From Burkholderiales bacterium UBA1834 (GTDB lineage: Bacteria; Pseudomonadota; Gammaproteobacteria; Burkholderiales; Burkholderiaceae_C), in assembly GCA_002339015.1 (NCBI GenBank), contig DDJC01000087.1, forward strand, positions 20,875 to 84,874: a stretch of DNA of 64,000 nt, in the 5' to 3' direction. The notes beneath the pieces are model-generated. The model ran no database searches. It was given only the letters and a program-made list of their open reading frames with translations, and was not told the origin of the DNA. Positions 17,711 to 26,060 of this stretch are shown piece after piece. The position numbers and the translations under genes were made by a program. How positions within the stretch are numbered: position 1 is the stretch's first letter; every line of letters starts with the position of its first letter.

Positions 17711-18262
17711 ATGGCCCAGTACCAGATCGCCGTGGTCGTCGGCAGCCTACGCCGCGACTCCTTCAACCGCAAACTGGCGCATGCGCTGACCAGGCTGGCG
17801 CCCCCGGAGTTCTCGTTCAAGCTGGTCGAGATCGGCGATCTGCCGTTGTACAACCAGGACGACGACGGCTCGCCGGCTGAATCGGTCAAGCGCCTGAAGT
17901 CCGAGATCAGCGCGGCCCAGGGCCTGCTGTTCTTCACGCCCGAGTACAACCGCTCCATTCCCGGCGTGCTCAAGAACGCGCTGGATCACGCCTCACGCCC
18001 TTACGGGCAAAGCGTGTGGAAGGGCAAGCCGGCCGGTGTGATCGGCGTGTCCGTCGGGGCCATCGGCACGGCCCTGGCCCAGCAGCACCTGCGCAACATC
18101 CTGGCCTATCTGGATGTGCCCACCCTGGGCCAGCCCGAGGCCTTCATCCAGGCCAAGGACGGGCTGTTCGACGCCGACGGCAACATCGGCGAAGGCAGCA
18201 AACAATTCCTGCAAGGGTGGGTGGACCAGTACGTGGCCTGGGTCAAACGCCACTCGGGCTGA
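17711..18262 (+). CDS. NADPH-dependent FMN reductase, ChrR/YieF-like
   Basis: Flavodoxin-fold reductase of 183 residues. The FMN phosphate loop is GSLRRDSFNRKLA, followed by the conserved FFTPEYNRSIPGVLKNALDHASRP and GVSVGAIGTALAQQHLRNIL. Family members reduce quinones, chromate and other one- or two-electron acceptors and protect against oxidative stress. The exact physiological substrate cannot be told. A GGAG ribosome binding site precedes the ATG. Its 3' end overlaps the convergent chemoreceptor gene by 20 bp. Confidence 0.9.
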   Translation: MAQYQIAVVVGSLRRDSFNRKLAHALTRLAPPEFSFKLVEIGDLPLYNQDDDGSPAESVKRLKSEISAAQGLLFFTPEYNRSIPGVLKNALDHASRPYGQSVWKGKPAGVIGVSVGAIGTALAQQHLRNILAYLDVPTLGQPEAFIQAKDGLFDADGNIGEGSKQFLQGWVDQYVAWVKRHSG

Positions 18263-19796
18263 GCCGGAACACCGACACGGCCTGGGCCAGTTGCGCCGCC
18301 TGGTGCTTGAGGCTTTCGGCCGCCGCGGCCGACTCCTCCACCAGCGCCGCGTTCTGCTGCGTGACCTGATCGAGCTGCGTCACGGCATCACCGATCTGCC
18401 CGATGCCGGTGCTCTGCTCCAGGCTGGCCGTGGTGATCTCGCCGATCAGGTCGGACACCCGCTGAACCTGGCTCACCACCTTGCCCATGGTTTCGCCGGC
18501 GGTGTGCACCAGGCGCGAACCGTTCTCCACCTTCTCGACGCTCTCGCCGATCAGGCTCTTGATCTCTCGCGCGGCCTGGGCGCTGCGCTGCGCCAGCGAG
18601 CGGACCTCGCCGGCCACCACGGCAAAGCCACGGCCCTGCTCGCCTGCCCGTGCGGCTTCCACCGCGGCATTCAGCGCCAGGATGTTGGTCTGGAACGCGA
18701 TGCCGTCGATCACGCCGATGATGTCGGCCACCTTGCGTGAGCTGGTGGTGATGTCTTCCATCGTGGCCACCACCTGCCCCACCACCGCGCCACCATCGAC
18801 GGCCACGGCGGAGGCACTGGTAGCCAGTTGAGAAGCCTGACGGGCCGTCTCGGCGTTCTGTTTCACGGTGGCTGTGAGCTGCTCCATGGACGCGGCCGTC
18901 TCCTGCAGGTTGCTGGCCTGCTCTTCGGTACGCTGGGACAGGTCGGCGTTGCCGGTGGCGATCTGTGCCGAGCCGGTGGCGATGGAATCAGCGCTGTTGC
19001 GCACCGACGCCACGATGCCGCGCAGGGACTCGACCATGTGGCCCATGGCCTGGGTGAGCTGTCCGATCTCATCACGCGAGTCCACCTGCATCTGCACACT
19101 CAAGTCACCATTGGCAATGGTTTCGGCCGCCACCTGCGCGCGCCGCACCGGCACCACCACCGAACGCGTCAGCCACCAGGCCAGCAGACCGCCAGCCACG
19201 ACCGCCAGCACCGTTCCAATGGCCAAGGCCATGACCCCCTGGCTGGCCACGGCACTGGCCTGCTCGCGCGTGCGCGCCATGTAATCCTGCTGGTGGTCGG
19301 CCAACTGCTCCACCGCATCGAGGTAAGCCTTGGCTGTAGGAAACAGCTTCTCGAGCACCTCGGCATTGACGCTTTCGCCGGCCTCCTTGCGCTTGAGCAA
19401 GGCATTGCGCTGCGACTGGAAGGCCTCTCGCTGCGTGCTGATCACGCCGATCAGGCGCTTGGTCTCTTCCGTGTTCGCCAGCTCATTCATGCGCTTGATG
19501 CGGTCGGTGGTGGCGACCACCGTGGCCTTGAGTTCAGCTTTGACACGGTCCACGGCAGCCTCATCGGTGGCAAAGAAGAGCACCCAGGTGCGCGCGGTGT
19601 TGGCCTCGATGGCCCGGGCCCAGCGCTGGCTGAGCACCAGCATCTCGGCATCCTGTCCGCCCAACTGGTCCGTGATGGCGTCGACTGCCTTGATCCGGTG
19701 GATACCTACCCCTGCAGCGATCAGGCTGAGCACGATCAAGCCGGCAAAACCCAGCGCAAGGCGCGTACCCAGCTTGAGATTCCTGAGAAAGTCCAT
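18243..19796 (-). CDS. Methyl-accepting chemotaxis protein
   Basis: The 517-residue transmembrane chemoreceptor has TM1 at ~10-30, a four-helix-bundle periplasmic sensor to ~190, TM2 (MALAIGTVLAVVAGGLLAWWL), HAMP, and a cytoplasmic signalling hairpin. The hairpin tip carries the invariant GIAFQTNILALNAAVEAARAGE and RGFAVVAGEVRSLAQRS. The C-terminus ends FRLSPSGV without an NWETF-type CheR tether. The ligand is unknown. I chose the ATG at 19796, which has GAGGG upstream; a longer frame would include the promoter. No other chemotaxis or flagellar genes are in the window. Confidence 0.93.
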   Translation of the reverse strand: MDFLRNLKLGTRLALGFAGLIVLSLIAAGVGIHRIKAVDAITDQLGGQDAEMLVLSQRWARAIEANTARTWVLFFATDEAAVDRVKAELKATVVATTDRIKRMNELANTEETKRLIGVISTQREAFQSQRNALLKRKEAGESVNAEVLEKLFPTAKAYLDAVEQLADHQQDYMARTREQASAVASQGVMALAIGTVLAVVAGGLLAWWLTRSVVVPVRRAQVAAETIANGDLSVQMQVDSRDEIGQLTQAMGHMVESLRGIVASVRNSADSIATGSAQIATGNADLSQRTEEQASNLQETAASMEQLTATVKQNAETARQASQLATSASAVAVDGGAVVGQVVATMEDITTSSRKVADIIGVIDGIAFQTNILALNAAVEAARAGEQGRGFAVVAGEVRSLAQRSAQAAREIKSLIGESVEKVENGSRLVHTAGETMGKVVSQVQRVSDLIGEITTASLEQSTGIGQIGDAVTQLDQVTQQNAALVEESAAAAESLKHQAAQLAQAVSVFRLSPSGV

Positions 19797-19893
19797 GGCA
19801 CCCTCATTTTGGTCATGTCTGTCAGAGAGCCGAGGACCGCGTACCACGCCCCATGGCACGGCCGCGGGCTGGCGATACCGGCTCGGTATATCC

Positions 19894-19920
19894 ATATCGG
19901 CGGTCAGGCCATGGACTTGA
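19894..19920 (-). promoter_or_regulatory. Sigma-28 (FliA) promoter for the chemoreceptor
   Basis: Leftward TCAAGTCC (19920-19913), an 11-bp spacer and GCCGATAT (19901-19894) match the flagellar sigma consensus TAAAGTTT-N11-GCCGATAA in spacing and in its strongest positions. The predicted start near 19887 gives a ~90-nt leader. The gene class behind it, a chemoreceptor, is the expected target. Confidence 0.75.
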
Positions 19921-20020
19921 AGTTTTCGCACATATTTCCGAAATTACGAAGTAAGTGGCGTGCCCCGACGGTGTGGAAAGGCCTCACGATTTATAAGAGA
20001 CACAGGGGGGTTTCACCGCG

Positions 20021-21484
20021 ATGGACAAGGATCTTTGGTCAGAACTCGTGCAGCAGTCCCCCGACGCACTGGTAGTCACAGGGTTCCCGGATGACCACAT
20101 CATTCTCTGGAACCCTCAGGCTGAAGCGGTGCTGGGCTACTGCGCCGAAGAAGCCTTGGGAGCGCGGCTGCCGCCATTGATCATGCCTTTCGGCAAAGAT
20201 GGATTGCCTCAATCGAGCGACGGTGAAGAGGCCGTGCGCCGGTGCAAGAATGGATTGCTCATCTACGTCAACGCGGCCACCCAGGCGCTGGTGGGCAGCG
20301 ATGGTCAGCAGTGGGGAACGTTGCACCGCTATACCGACATCACCCGGCTTCGGGTCAGTCGCACGGCCCGGCTGGTCGAGCGACGATACCGGGATCTGGT
20401 TGACTCCATGCCCGATGCCATCGTCATGGTCAACGATGCCGGGCACATCATCCTCGTCAACCGCCAGCTCGAGCACTTGTTCGGCTACGAGGGCAGCGAA
20501 TTGCTGGGGCATCCCATCGAGGTGCTTGTGCCAGAGCGGTACAGGGCGCGGCATTCGCATCACCGGGGCAACTACCTCTCGACGCCCCGCCTCAGACCCA
20601 TGGGCGAAGGCCTGGAACTGTTCGGCAGGCGCAAGGACGGTTCGGAGTTTCCGGTGGAGATCAGCCTCAGCCCCCTGGAAACGGATGACGGGCCGCTGGT
20701 GAGCGCGGCCGTGCGTGACATCACGGAGCGCAAACGCTTCGAACAGGCGCTGCGAGAAAAGAATGATGAGCTTCAGAAAGCCAACCAGGCCAAGAACCGC
20801 TTTCTGGCGACAATGAGCCATGAACTGCGTACACCGCTCAACGCCATCATCGGCTTCACAGGCTTGATGCTGATGCGGCTGTCGGGGCCGCTCACGGCTG
20901 ACCAGGACAAGCAGCTCACTGCCGTTCAGTCCAGCGGCAAACATCTCCTGTCCTTGATCAATGACCTCCTGGACTTGGCCAAAATCGAATCCGAGCGGGT
21001 GGAGATGTCCATCGAGCCGGTGGCCTGGCTGGAGGTGCTGGAGGAGGTGGCGGCAGCCCTGCGCCCCGCAGCCATGGCCAAGGGCCTGTCTCTGAGCGTG
21101 CAGGCGCCTGCCACACCGATCGTGGCCAGCATCAACCGCCGAGCGCTGCACCAGATCACCCTCAACCTCGCCAACAACGCGGTCAAGTACACCAGGGCAG
21201 GTGAGGTCCGGCTCGAGCTATCGCAACGCCTGGAAGGCCATTGCCTGCGGACCGAGTTGGCCGTGGTGGACACGGGGGTGGGCATCCAGGCCGAGGACCA
21301 GGAACGACTGTTCCAGGCCTTCATGCAGGTCGGGAGCGCCTCGCCCGATATCGAAGGCACCGGGTTGGGCCTGTACCTGTGCCGCAAGCTGGCCGACCTG
21401 CTGGGCGGGCATATCGCGCTGCAAAGCACTGTGGGGGTGGGAAGTCGGTTTTCCTTCCACATCGAGACGGAAGTGAAGCCATGA
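20021..21484 (+). CDS. PAS-domain sensor histidine kinase
   Basis: The 487 residues hold two PAS domains, at ~5-110 (PDALVVTGFPDDHIILWN) and ~125-245 (MPDAIVMVNDAGHIILVNRQLEHLFGY). A short coiled linker and the phosphoacceptor H-box MSHELRTPLNAIIGF follow, with histidine near residue 266. The HATPase domain has N (NLANNAVKY), G1 (DTGVGI) and G2 (GTGLGLYL) boxes. No membrane span is evident, so it is probably a cytoplasmic sensor. It overlaps the dual-receiver gene by four bases, so kinase and receiver are translationally coupled. Confidence 0.93.
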   Translation: MDKDLWSELVQQSPDALVVTGFPDDHIILWNPQAEAVLGYCAEEALGARLPPLIMPFGKDGLPQSSDGEEAVRRCKNGLLIYVNAATQALVGSDGQQWGTLHRYTDITRLRVSRTARLVERRYRDLVDSMPDAIVMVNDAGHIILVNRQLEHLFGYEGSELLGHPIEVLVPERYRARHSHHRGNYLSTPRLRPMGEGLELFGRRKDGSEFPVEISLSPLETDDGPLVSAAVRDITERKRFEQALREKNDELQKANQAKNRFLATMSHELRTPLNAIIGFTGLMLMRLSGPLTADQDKQLTAVQSSGKHLLSLINDLLDLAKIESERVEMSIEPVAWLEVLEEVAAALRPAAMAKGLSLSVQAPATPIVASINRRALHQITLNLANNAVKYTRAGEVRLELSQRLEGHCLRTELAVVDTGVGIQAEDQERLFQAFMQVGSASPDIEGTGLGLYLCRKLADLLGGHIALQSTVGVGSRFSFHIETEVKP

Positions 21485-22296
21485 GCACCCGCATTCTGGT
21501 CATCGAGGACAACGCCGTCAGCATGGAACTGATGATGTACATGCTGCAGGCCTTTGGCTACGAGCCACTGGCTGCGCGGGATGGCGACCAAGGACTGCAC
21601 CTGGCCCGCACCGGCTCCCCGGCACTGATTCTGTGCGACATCCAGCTGCCGGGCCTGGATGGCTACGCGCTGGCGCCGCTGATCAAGCATGACGCGGTGT
21701 TGCGCCACATCCCCCTGCTGGCCGTGACAGCCTATGCCATGGTGGGCGATCAGGAAAAAATCCTGGCCGCGGGGTTCGACGGCTATGTCTCCAAGCCGAT
21801 CGATCCGTTGGAGCTTGGCGCCATCATCGCCAGGTGGTTGAACCGGGCGCCGCCGTCCCCGGGGCAAGACGCCTGCGTCCCCGGCCCGGAAAGGTCCCGA
21901 GGAGGGCCGGCGGTGCTGGTGCTGGACGATCACAGGCCCAACCTGGAGCTTCAGTTGGACCTGCTGGAACCCCTGGGCTACCGGGTGCGCACGGCTTCCT
22001 CGATCCCTGAGGCGCTGGCCCTGGCGCACCAGGCCCCGCCCGACCTCATCATCTCGGATGTGGGGCTGACCAATACCCATGGTTTCGACTTCATCCGACA
22101 GATCAAGCGCGATCCCCGGCTGAAGGCCATCCCCTTCATCTTCATGACCACCACACACTGGAACGAGGGCATCCGCGAAGAAGGCATCGCGCTGGGCGCA
22201 GACCGCTTCCTGTTTCGTCCCATGGATGCGCAGACGCTGCTGGCGGAGATCCAGGCTTGCCTGAGCCCTGCTTCGCGCCGCCTTCAGCCCCCTTGA
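21481..22296 (+). CDS. Tandem response regulator with two receiver domains, no output domain
   Basis: The 271 residues carry REC1 (phosphoacceptor Asp53 in CDIQLPGLDGY, with Thr83 and Lys105 of SKP) and REC2 (Asp193 in SDVGLTNTHGF). REC2 has the acidic pair DD149-150 and a TTT segment, but Arg246 stands where the conserved Lys should be (FLFRPMD). No DNA-binding or enzymatic domain follows, so the protein probably passes phosphate or works by protein contact. It is coupled to the upstream kinase by an ATGA overlap and overlaps the convergent yejF end by 13 bp. Confidence 0.9.
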   Translation: MSTRILVIEDNAVSMELMMYMLQAFGYEPLAARDGDQGLHLARTGSPALILCDIQLPGLDGYALAPLIKHDAVLRHIPLLAVTAYAMVGDQEKILAAGFDGYVSKPIDPLELGAIIARWLNRAPPSPGQDACVPGPERSRGGPAVLVLDDHRPNLELQLDLLEPLGYRVRTASSIPEALALAHQAPPDLIISDVGLTNTHGFDFIRQIKRDPRLKAIPFIFMTTTHWNEGIREEGIALGADRFLFRPMDAQTLLAEIQACLSPASRRLQPP

Positions 22297-23927
22297 GCAA
22301 CCGCTGGCGTTGCAGCAGCCAACAGGGCGCGCGTGTAGGCATGGCCTGGATGGGCGAGCAACTGCTGGGCGGGGCCAGTTTCAACGATCTCACCGTCCTT
22401 CATGACCATGATGTGGTGCGCCATGGCGCTCACCACTTCCACATCATGCGTGATCAGCAGGTAGCTCAACCCGCGCTCCCGCTGAAGGCGCTGCAGCAGA
22501 GCGAGCACCTGCTTCTGGATGGTGACATCCAATGCGCTGGTCGGCTCATCGAGCACCAGCACCGAAGGCTCGACGATCAAGGCGCGGGCCAGGGCCAGCC
22601 GTTGGCGTTGGCCGCCCGAGAACTCATGCGGATAGCGTTCCAGCAAACAGGGAAACATCTGTTCACTCAAGCCCACATCGGCCAAGGTGCCCAGCACGCG
22701 CTCGCGCCGCTGCCGATCATCAAGACCGGGGTGGTGAATGTCCAGACCCTCGCCCACCAACTCGCCTACGGTCATGCGCGGCGACAGGGACGAGAAGGGA
22801 TCCTGGAAAACCACCTGCACGACCCGGCGCAGATGCTTGTCGGCCTTGGCCTTGAAGGCCCAGGTTTGACCTTGCACCTGCAACACACCCGACGCGGGCT
22901 GAAGACCCAGGGCTGCCAGGGCCAATGTGGATTTGCCTGAGCCCGACTCACCAATCACACCCAGGGTCTGTCCGGCTCGCAGGCACCAGTCGGCCCCCTT
23001 GACAGCGACGAACTCACCCGGTTTGAACCAGCCCAGGATCCCCGGCCTGGGCACGGGGTAACTCACGCGCAGGCCCCGCGCCTGCATCAAGGCAGGCGCT
23101 TGCGGCACGGGCTCGATCACATCACGCACGGGCCTGCTGTCCAGCAGCTTTCGCGTGTAGGCATGACGAGGGTGGGCAAACACCTCGGCCACCGCGCCCT
23201 GCTCCACCAGCACGCCATGCTCCATCACGGCCACACGGTCGGCAAAGCTGCGCACCAGGTTCAGGTCGTGCGTGATCATCAGCACGGCCATGCCATGGCG
23301 ACGCTGCAGATCGGCCAGCAGATCCAGGATCTGCTGACGCAGCGTCACGTCCAGCGCGGTGGTCGGCTCATCGGCCAGGAGCAGCTTGGGCTCGCAGGCC
23401 AGGGCCATGGCAATCATGGCGCGTTGGCGCTGGCCGCCCGAAAGCTGGTGCGGGAAAGACCGCGCGCGTCGCTCGGGCTCGGGAATGCCCGTGCTGTCCA
23501 GCAACTCCACCGCACGCTGCCAGGCCTGCGCCCTGGACAGTGCCTGGTGCAGCTCGACGACCTCGGCGATCTGGTCTCCGACAGTGAAGAGCGGATTGAG
23601 CGCCGTCATGGGCTCCTGGAAGATCACCGCAACATCCTGTCCGCGAATGCCCCGCAGCGTGCGCTCGGGCAGGGTCAGCAGGTCACGCGGCCCTTCCGGG
23701 GCCACATCGAGCACGGCACGTCCCGTAGCCCAGGCCTGGGGCACCAGGCGCAGCAGGCTCATGGCCGTGATGGTCTTGCCCGAGCCGGATTCGCCCACCA
23801 GCGCCAGCTTCTCGCCGGGACAGATGTCGAAGCTCACGCCCTGCACCACCATCTTGTCGCCGAAGCCGATGCGCAGGTCGCGCACGGACAGCAGTGGGCG
23901 GGTGCCTTGATCAGCGGGGGCGCTCAT
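22284..23927 (-). CDS. yejF: Peptide ABC transporter ATP-binding protein, YejF type (two fused ATPases)
   Basis: The 547 residues form two complete ABC ATPases in tandem. The first has Walker A GESGSGKT, signature LSGGQRQRAMIAMAL and Walker B LLLADEPT. The second has GESGSGKS, FSGGQRQRLALARAL and VLVLDEPTSALD. The YejF layout replaces separate OppD/OppF subunits. It energises the YejBE permease for import of peptides or microcin C-like and murein-derived peptides. It is the last gene of the operon and overlaps yejE by four bases. The ATG at 23927 fits the family N-terminus. Confidence 0.93.
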   Translation of the reverse strand: MSAPADQGTRPLLSVRDLRIGFGDKMVVQGVSFDICPGEKLALVGESGSGKTITAMSLLRLVPQAWATGRAVLDVAPEGPRDLLTLPERTLRGIRGQDVAVIFQEPMTALNPLFTVGDQIAEVVELHQALSRAQAWQRAVELLDSTGIPEPERRARSFPHQLSGGQRQRAMIAMALACEPKLLLADEPTTALDVTLRQQILDLLADLQRRHGMAVLMITHDLNLVRSFADRVAVMEHGVLVEQGAVAEVFAHPRHAYTRKLLDSRPVRDVIEPVPQAPALMQARGLRVSYPVPRPGILGWFKPGEFVAVKGADWCLRAGQTLGVIGESGSGKSTLALAALGLQPASGVLQVQGQTWAFKAKADKHLRRVVQVVFQDPFSSLSPRMTVGELVGEGLDIHHPGLDDRQRRERVLGTLADVGLSEQMFPCLLERYPHEFSGGQRQRLALARALIVEPSVLVLDEPTSALDVTIQKQVLALLQRLQRERGLSYLLITHDVEVVSAMAHHIMVMKDGEIVETGPAQQLLAHPGHAYTRALLAAATPAVAQGG

Positions 23928-25006
23928 GCATCCATCTCCTTGCGGGGGTCGAGCGCATCGCGCAGGGCATCGCCCATGAAGGTCAGCAGCAGCAGGGTCG
24001 TGACCAGCACCACGAAGGTCGACACCACGATCCACCAGCAATCCAGGTTGTTCTTGCCCTGGTTGAGCAGCTCGCCCAGGCTGGCGGTGTCCGGCGGCAC
24101 GCCCAGACCCAGGAAATCCAGCGAGGTCAGCGCCAGGATGGCCGCGCTCATGCGGAAGGGCAGGAAGGTGACCACCGGCGTGAGGCTGTTGGGCAGCACG
24201 TGCCGCCAGATGATCTGGCCATTGCTCAGGCCCAGCGCACGCGCCGAGCGGACGTAGTCGAGCTGCCGGTTGCGCAAAAATTCAGCCCGCACGTAATCGG
24301 ACAGCCCCATCCAGCCGAACAGGCTGAGCAGCACCAGCAGCAAGCCCACGCTGGGGTCGAACACCGACGCGAAGATGATCAGCAGGTAGAGCTCCGGCAT
24401 GGAGCCCCAGATCTCGATCAGGCGCTGGAAGGTCAGGTCTGTCTTGCCACCGTAGAAGCCCTGGATGGCGCCGGTGACCACGCCCAGCACCACACCGATC
24501 GCCGTGAGCGCCAGCGCGAACAGCACCGACACCCGAAAACCGTAGAGCAGCCGGGCCAGCACATCACGGCCGCGGTCATCCGTGCCCAGCCAGTTGTCGC
24601 TGGAGGGCGGCGACGGGTTGGGCTCCTTGGCGAAGTAGTTGATGGTGTTGTAGTGGTTGCGGTTGGGCGGGTACAGCGCGAAGTTGCCCGGCTTGTCGAA
24701 CTGCTCGACGATGAAGGGGTCGAGGTAATCCGTGGGGGTGTCGAAGTCACCTCCGAACGCGGTCTCGGGCACATCCTGGAAGATGGGCGCATACCAGTGG
24801 CCGTTGTAGCGCGCGATCAGGGGCTTGTCATTGGACAGCACCTCGGCGAACAGGCTCAGCACCACCAGCACGCTGAAGATGATCAGGCTCCAGTAGCCCA
24901 GCCGGTGACGCTTGAAACGCAGCCAGGCTCGGCGTGCGGGAGATGGCGAGGCCTGAGCAGCGCTGGCGGAAGGCACGGAGGCAGCGGCGGTGGAACTCAT
25001 GCGCAT
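23924..25006 (-). CDS. yejE: Peptide ABC transporter permease, YejE type
   Basis: Inner-membrane permease of the DppC/OppC group in the YejE subfamily. It opens SPARRAWLRFKRHRLGYWSL, has a large periplasmic loop after the first span (NDKPLIARYNGHWYAPIFQDVPETAFGGDFDTPTDY in pieces) and the EAA-like motif region VRSARALGLSNGQIIWRHVLPNS. The loop with GTDDRGRDVLARLLYGFRVS is diagnostic of this family. The start is either 25006 or 25000; the latter leaves more room for a ribosome binding site. It lies 4 bp after yejB. Confidence 0.93.
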   Translation of the reverse strand: MRMSSTAAASVPSASAAQASPSPARRAWLRFKRHRLGYWSLIIFSVLVVLSLFAEVLSNDKPLIARYNGHWYAPIFQDVPETAFGGDFDTPTDYLDPFIVEQFDKPGNFALYPPNRNHYNTINYFAKEPNPSPPSSDNWLGTDDRGRDVLARLLYGFRVSVLFALALTAIGVVLGVVTGAIQGFYGGKTDLTFQRLIEIWGSMPELYLLIIFASVFDPSVGLLLVLLSLFGWMGLSDYVRAEFLRNRQLDYVRSARALGLSNGQIIWRHVLPNSLTPVVTFLPFRMSAAILALTSLDFLGLGVPPDTASLGELLNQGKNNLDCWWIVVSTFVVLVTTLLLLTFMGDALRDALDPRKEMDA

Positions 25007-25010
25007 CCCG

Positions 25011-26054
25011 TCAGTCGAACTTCACCCGGGGATCGACCCAGACGTAGCACAGGTCGCTGACCAGCTTGGTGACCAGCCCGATCAGCGTGAAGAGGTAGAA
25101 GGTGCCCAGCACGACCGGGTAGTCGCGCCGGATCACTGATTCATAGCCCAGCAGGCCCAGCCCGTCGAGCGAGAACAGGGTCTCGATCAGCAGCGCACCC
25201 GTGAAGAAGGCACCGATGAAGGCAGCCGGAAAGCCCGTGATGATGGGGATCAGCGCATTGCGGAACACGTGCTTCCACAGCACGCGGCGCTCTTCCAGGC
25301 CCTTGGCACGCGCGGTGGTCACGTACTGCTTGCGGATCTCTTCGAGAAAGGCGTTCTTGGTGAGCATGGTCAGCGTGGCGAAGCTGCCCACCACGCTGGC
25401 CGTCACGGGCAGCGCGATGTGCCACAGGTAATCCAACACCTTGCCCCACAGACTGAGCTCGTCCCAGTTGGGCGACGTGAGCCCGCGCAATGGGAACCAC
25501 GCCAGGAAGGTGCCGCCCCCGAAGAGCACCAGCAGCAGCACACCCAGCACGAAGCCCGGGATGGCATAGCCGAACAGCACGATGATGCTGGTGACCAGGT
25601 CGAAGCGGCTGCCCGCCCGTACCGCCTTGGCGATGCCCAGCGGCACCGATATCAGGTAGCTGAGCACGAAGGTCCACAAGCCCAGCGTGATGGACACCGG
25701 CAGTTTTTCCTTGATCAGTCCCCACACGTCTTGGTGGTGGAAGAAGCTCTTGCCCAGATCGAACTGGGCGAAGGACACGACCATCTGCACGAAGCGCTCA
25801 TGAGGGGGCTTGTCGAAACCGTAGAGCTTCTTGATTTCTTCGATCTGGGCGGCATCCACCCCCTGGCGGCCACGGTAGCCGGCACCGCTGGACCCTCCTG
25901 CCTCACCGCCTCCGCCATCGCGTCCCTTGAGCTGGGCCACCATCTGCTCCACCGGCCCGCCGGGCACGAACTGGATCACCCCGAAGGTGATGGCCAGCGC
26001 CCCCAGCAGGGTCGGGATCATCAACAGCATGCGCTTGAGGATGTAGGACCACAT
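25011..26054 (-). CDS. yejB: Peptide ABC transporter permease, YejB type
   Basis: Partner permease of YejE, of the DppB/OppB group. The N-terminus MWSYILKRMLLMIPTLLGALAITFGVIQFVPGGPVEQM is typical. The insertion GRDGGGGEAGGSSGAGYRGRQGVDAA lies in the first periplasmic loop. The EAA-like loop is YVTTARAKGLEERRVLWKHVFRNAL. It ends 4 bp before yejE and starts 6 bp after yejA. The glycine-rich loop insertion is longer than in E. coli YejB. Confidence 0.93.
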   Translation of the reverse strand: MWSYILKRMLLMIPTLLGALAITFGVIQFVPGGPVEQMVAQLKGRDGGGGEAGGSSGAGYRGRQGVDAAQIEEIKKLYGFDKPPHERFVQMVVSFAQFDLGKSFFHHQDVWGLIKEKLPVSITLGLWTFVLSYLISVPLGIAKAVRAGSRFDLVTSIIVLFGYAIPGFVLGVLLLVLFGGGTFLAWFPLRGLTSPNWDELSLWGKVLDYLWHIALPVTASVVGSFATLTMLTKNAFLEEIRKQYVTTARAKGLEERRVLWKHVFRNALIPIITGFPAAFIGAFFTGALLIETLFSLDGLGLLGYESVIRRDYPVVLGTFYLFTLIGLVTKLVSDLCYVWVDPRVKFD

Positions 26055-26060
26055 CGGCGT

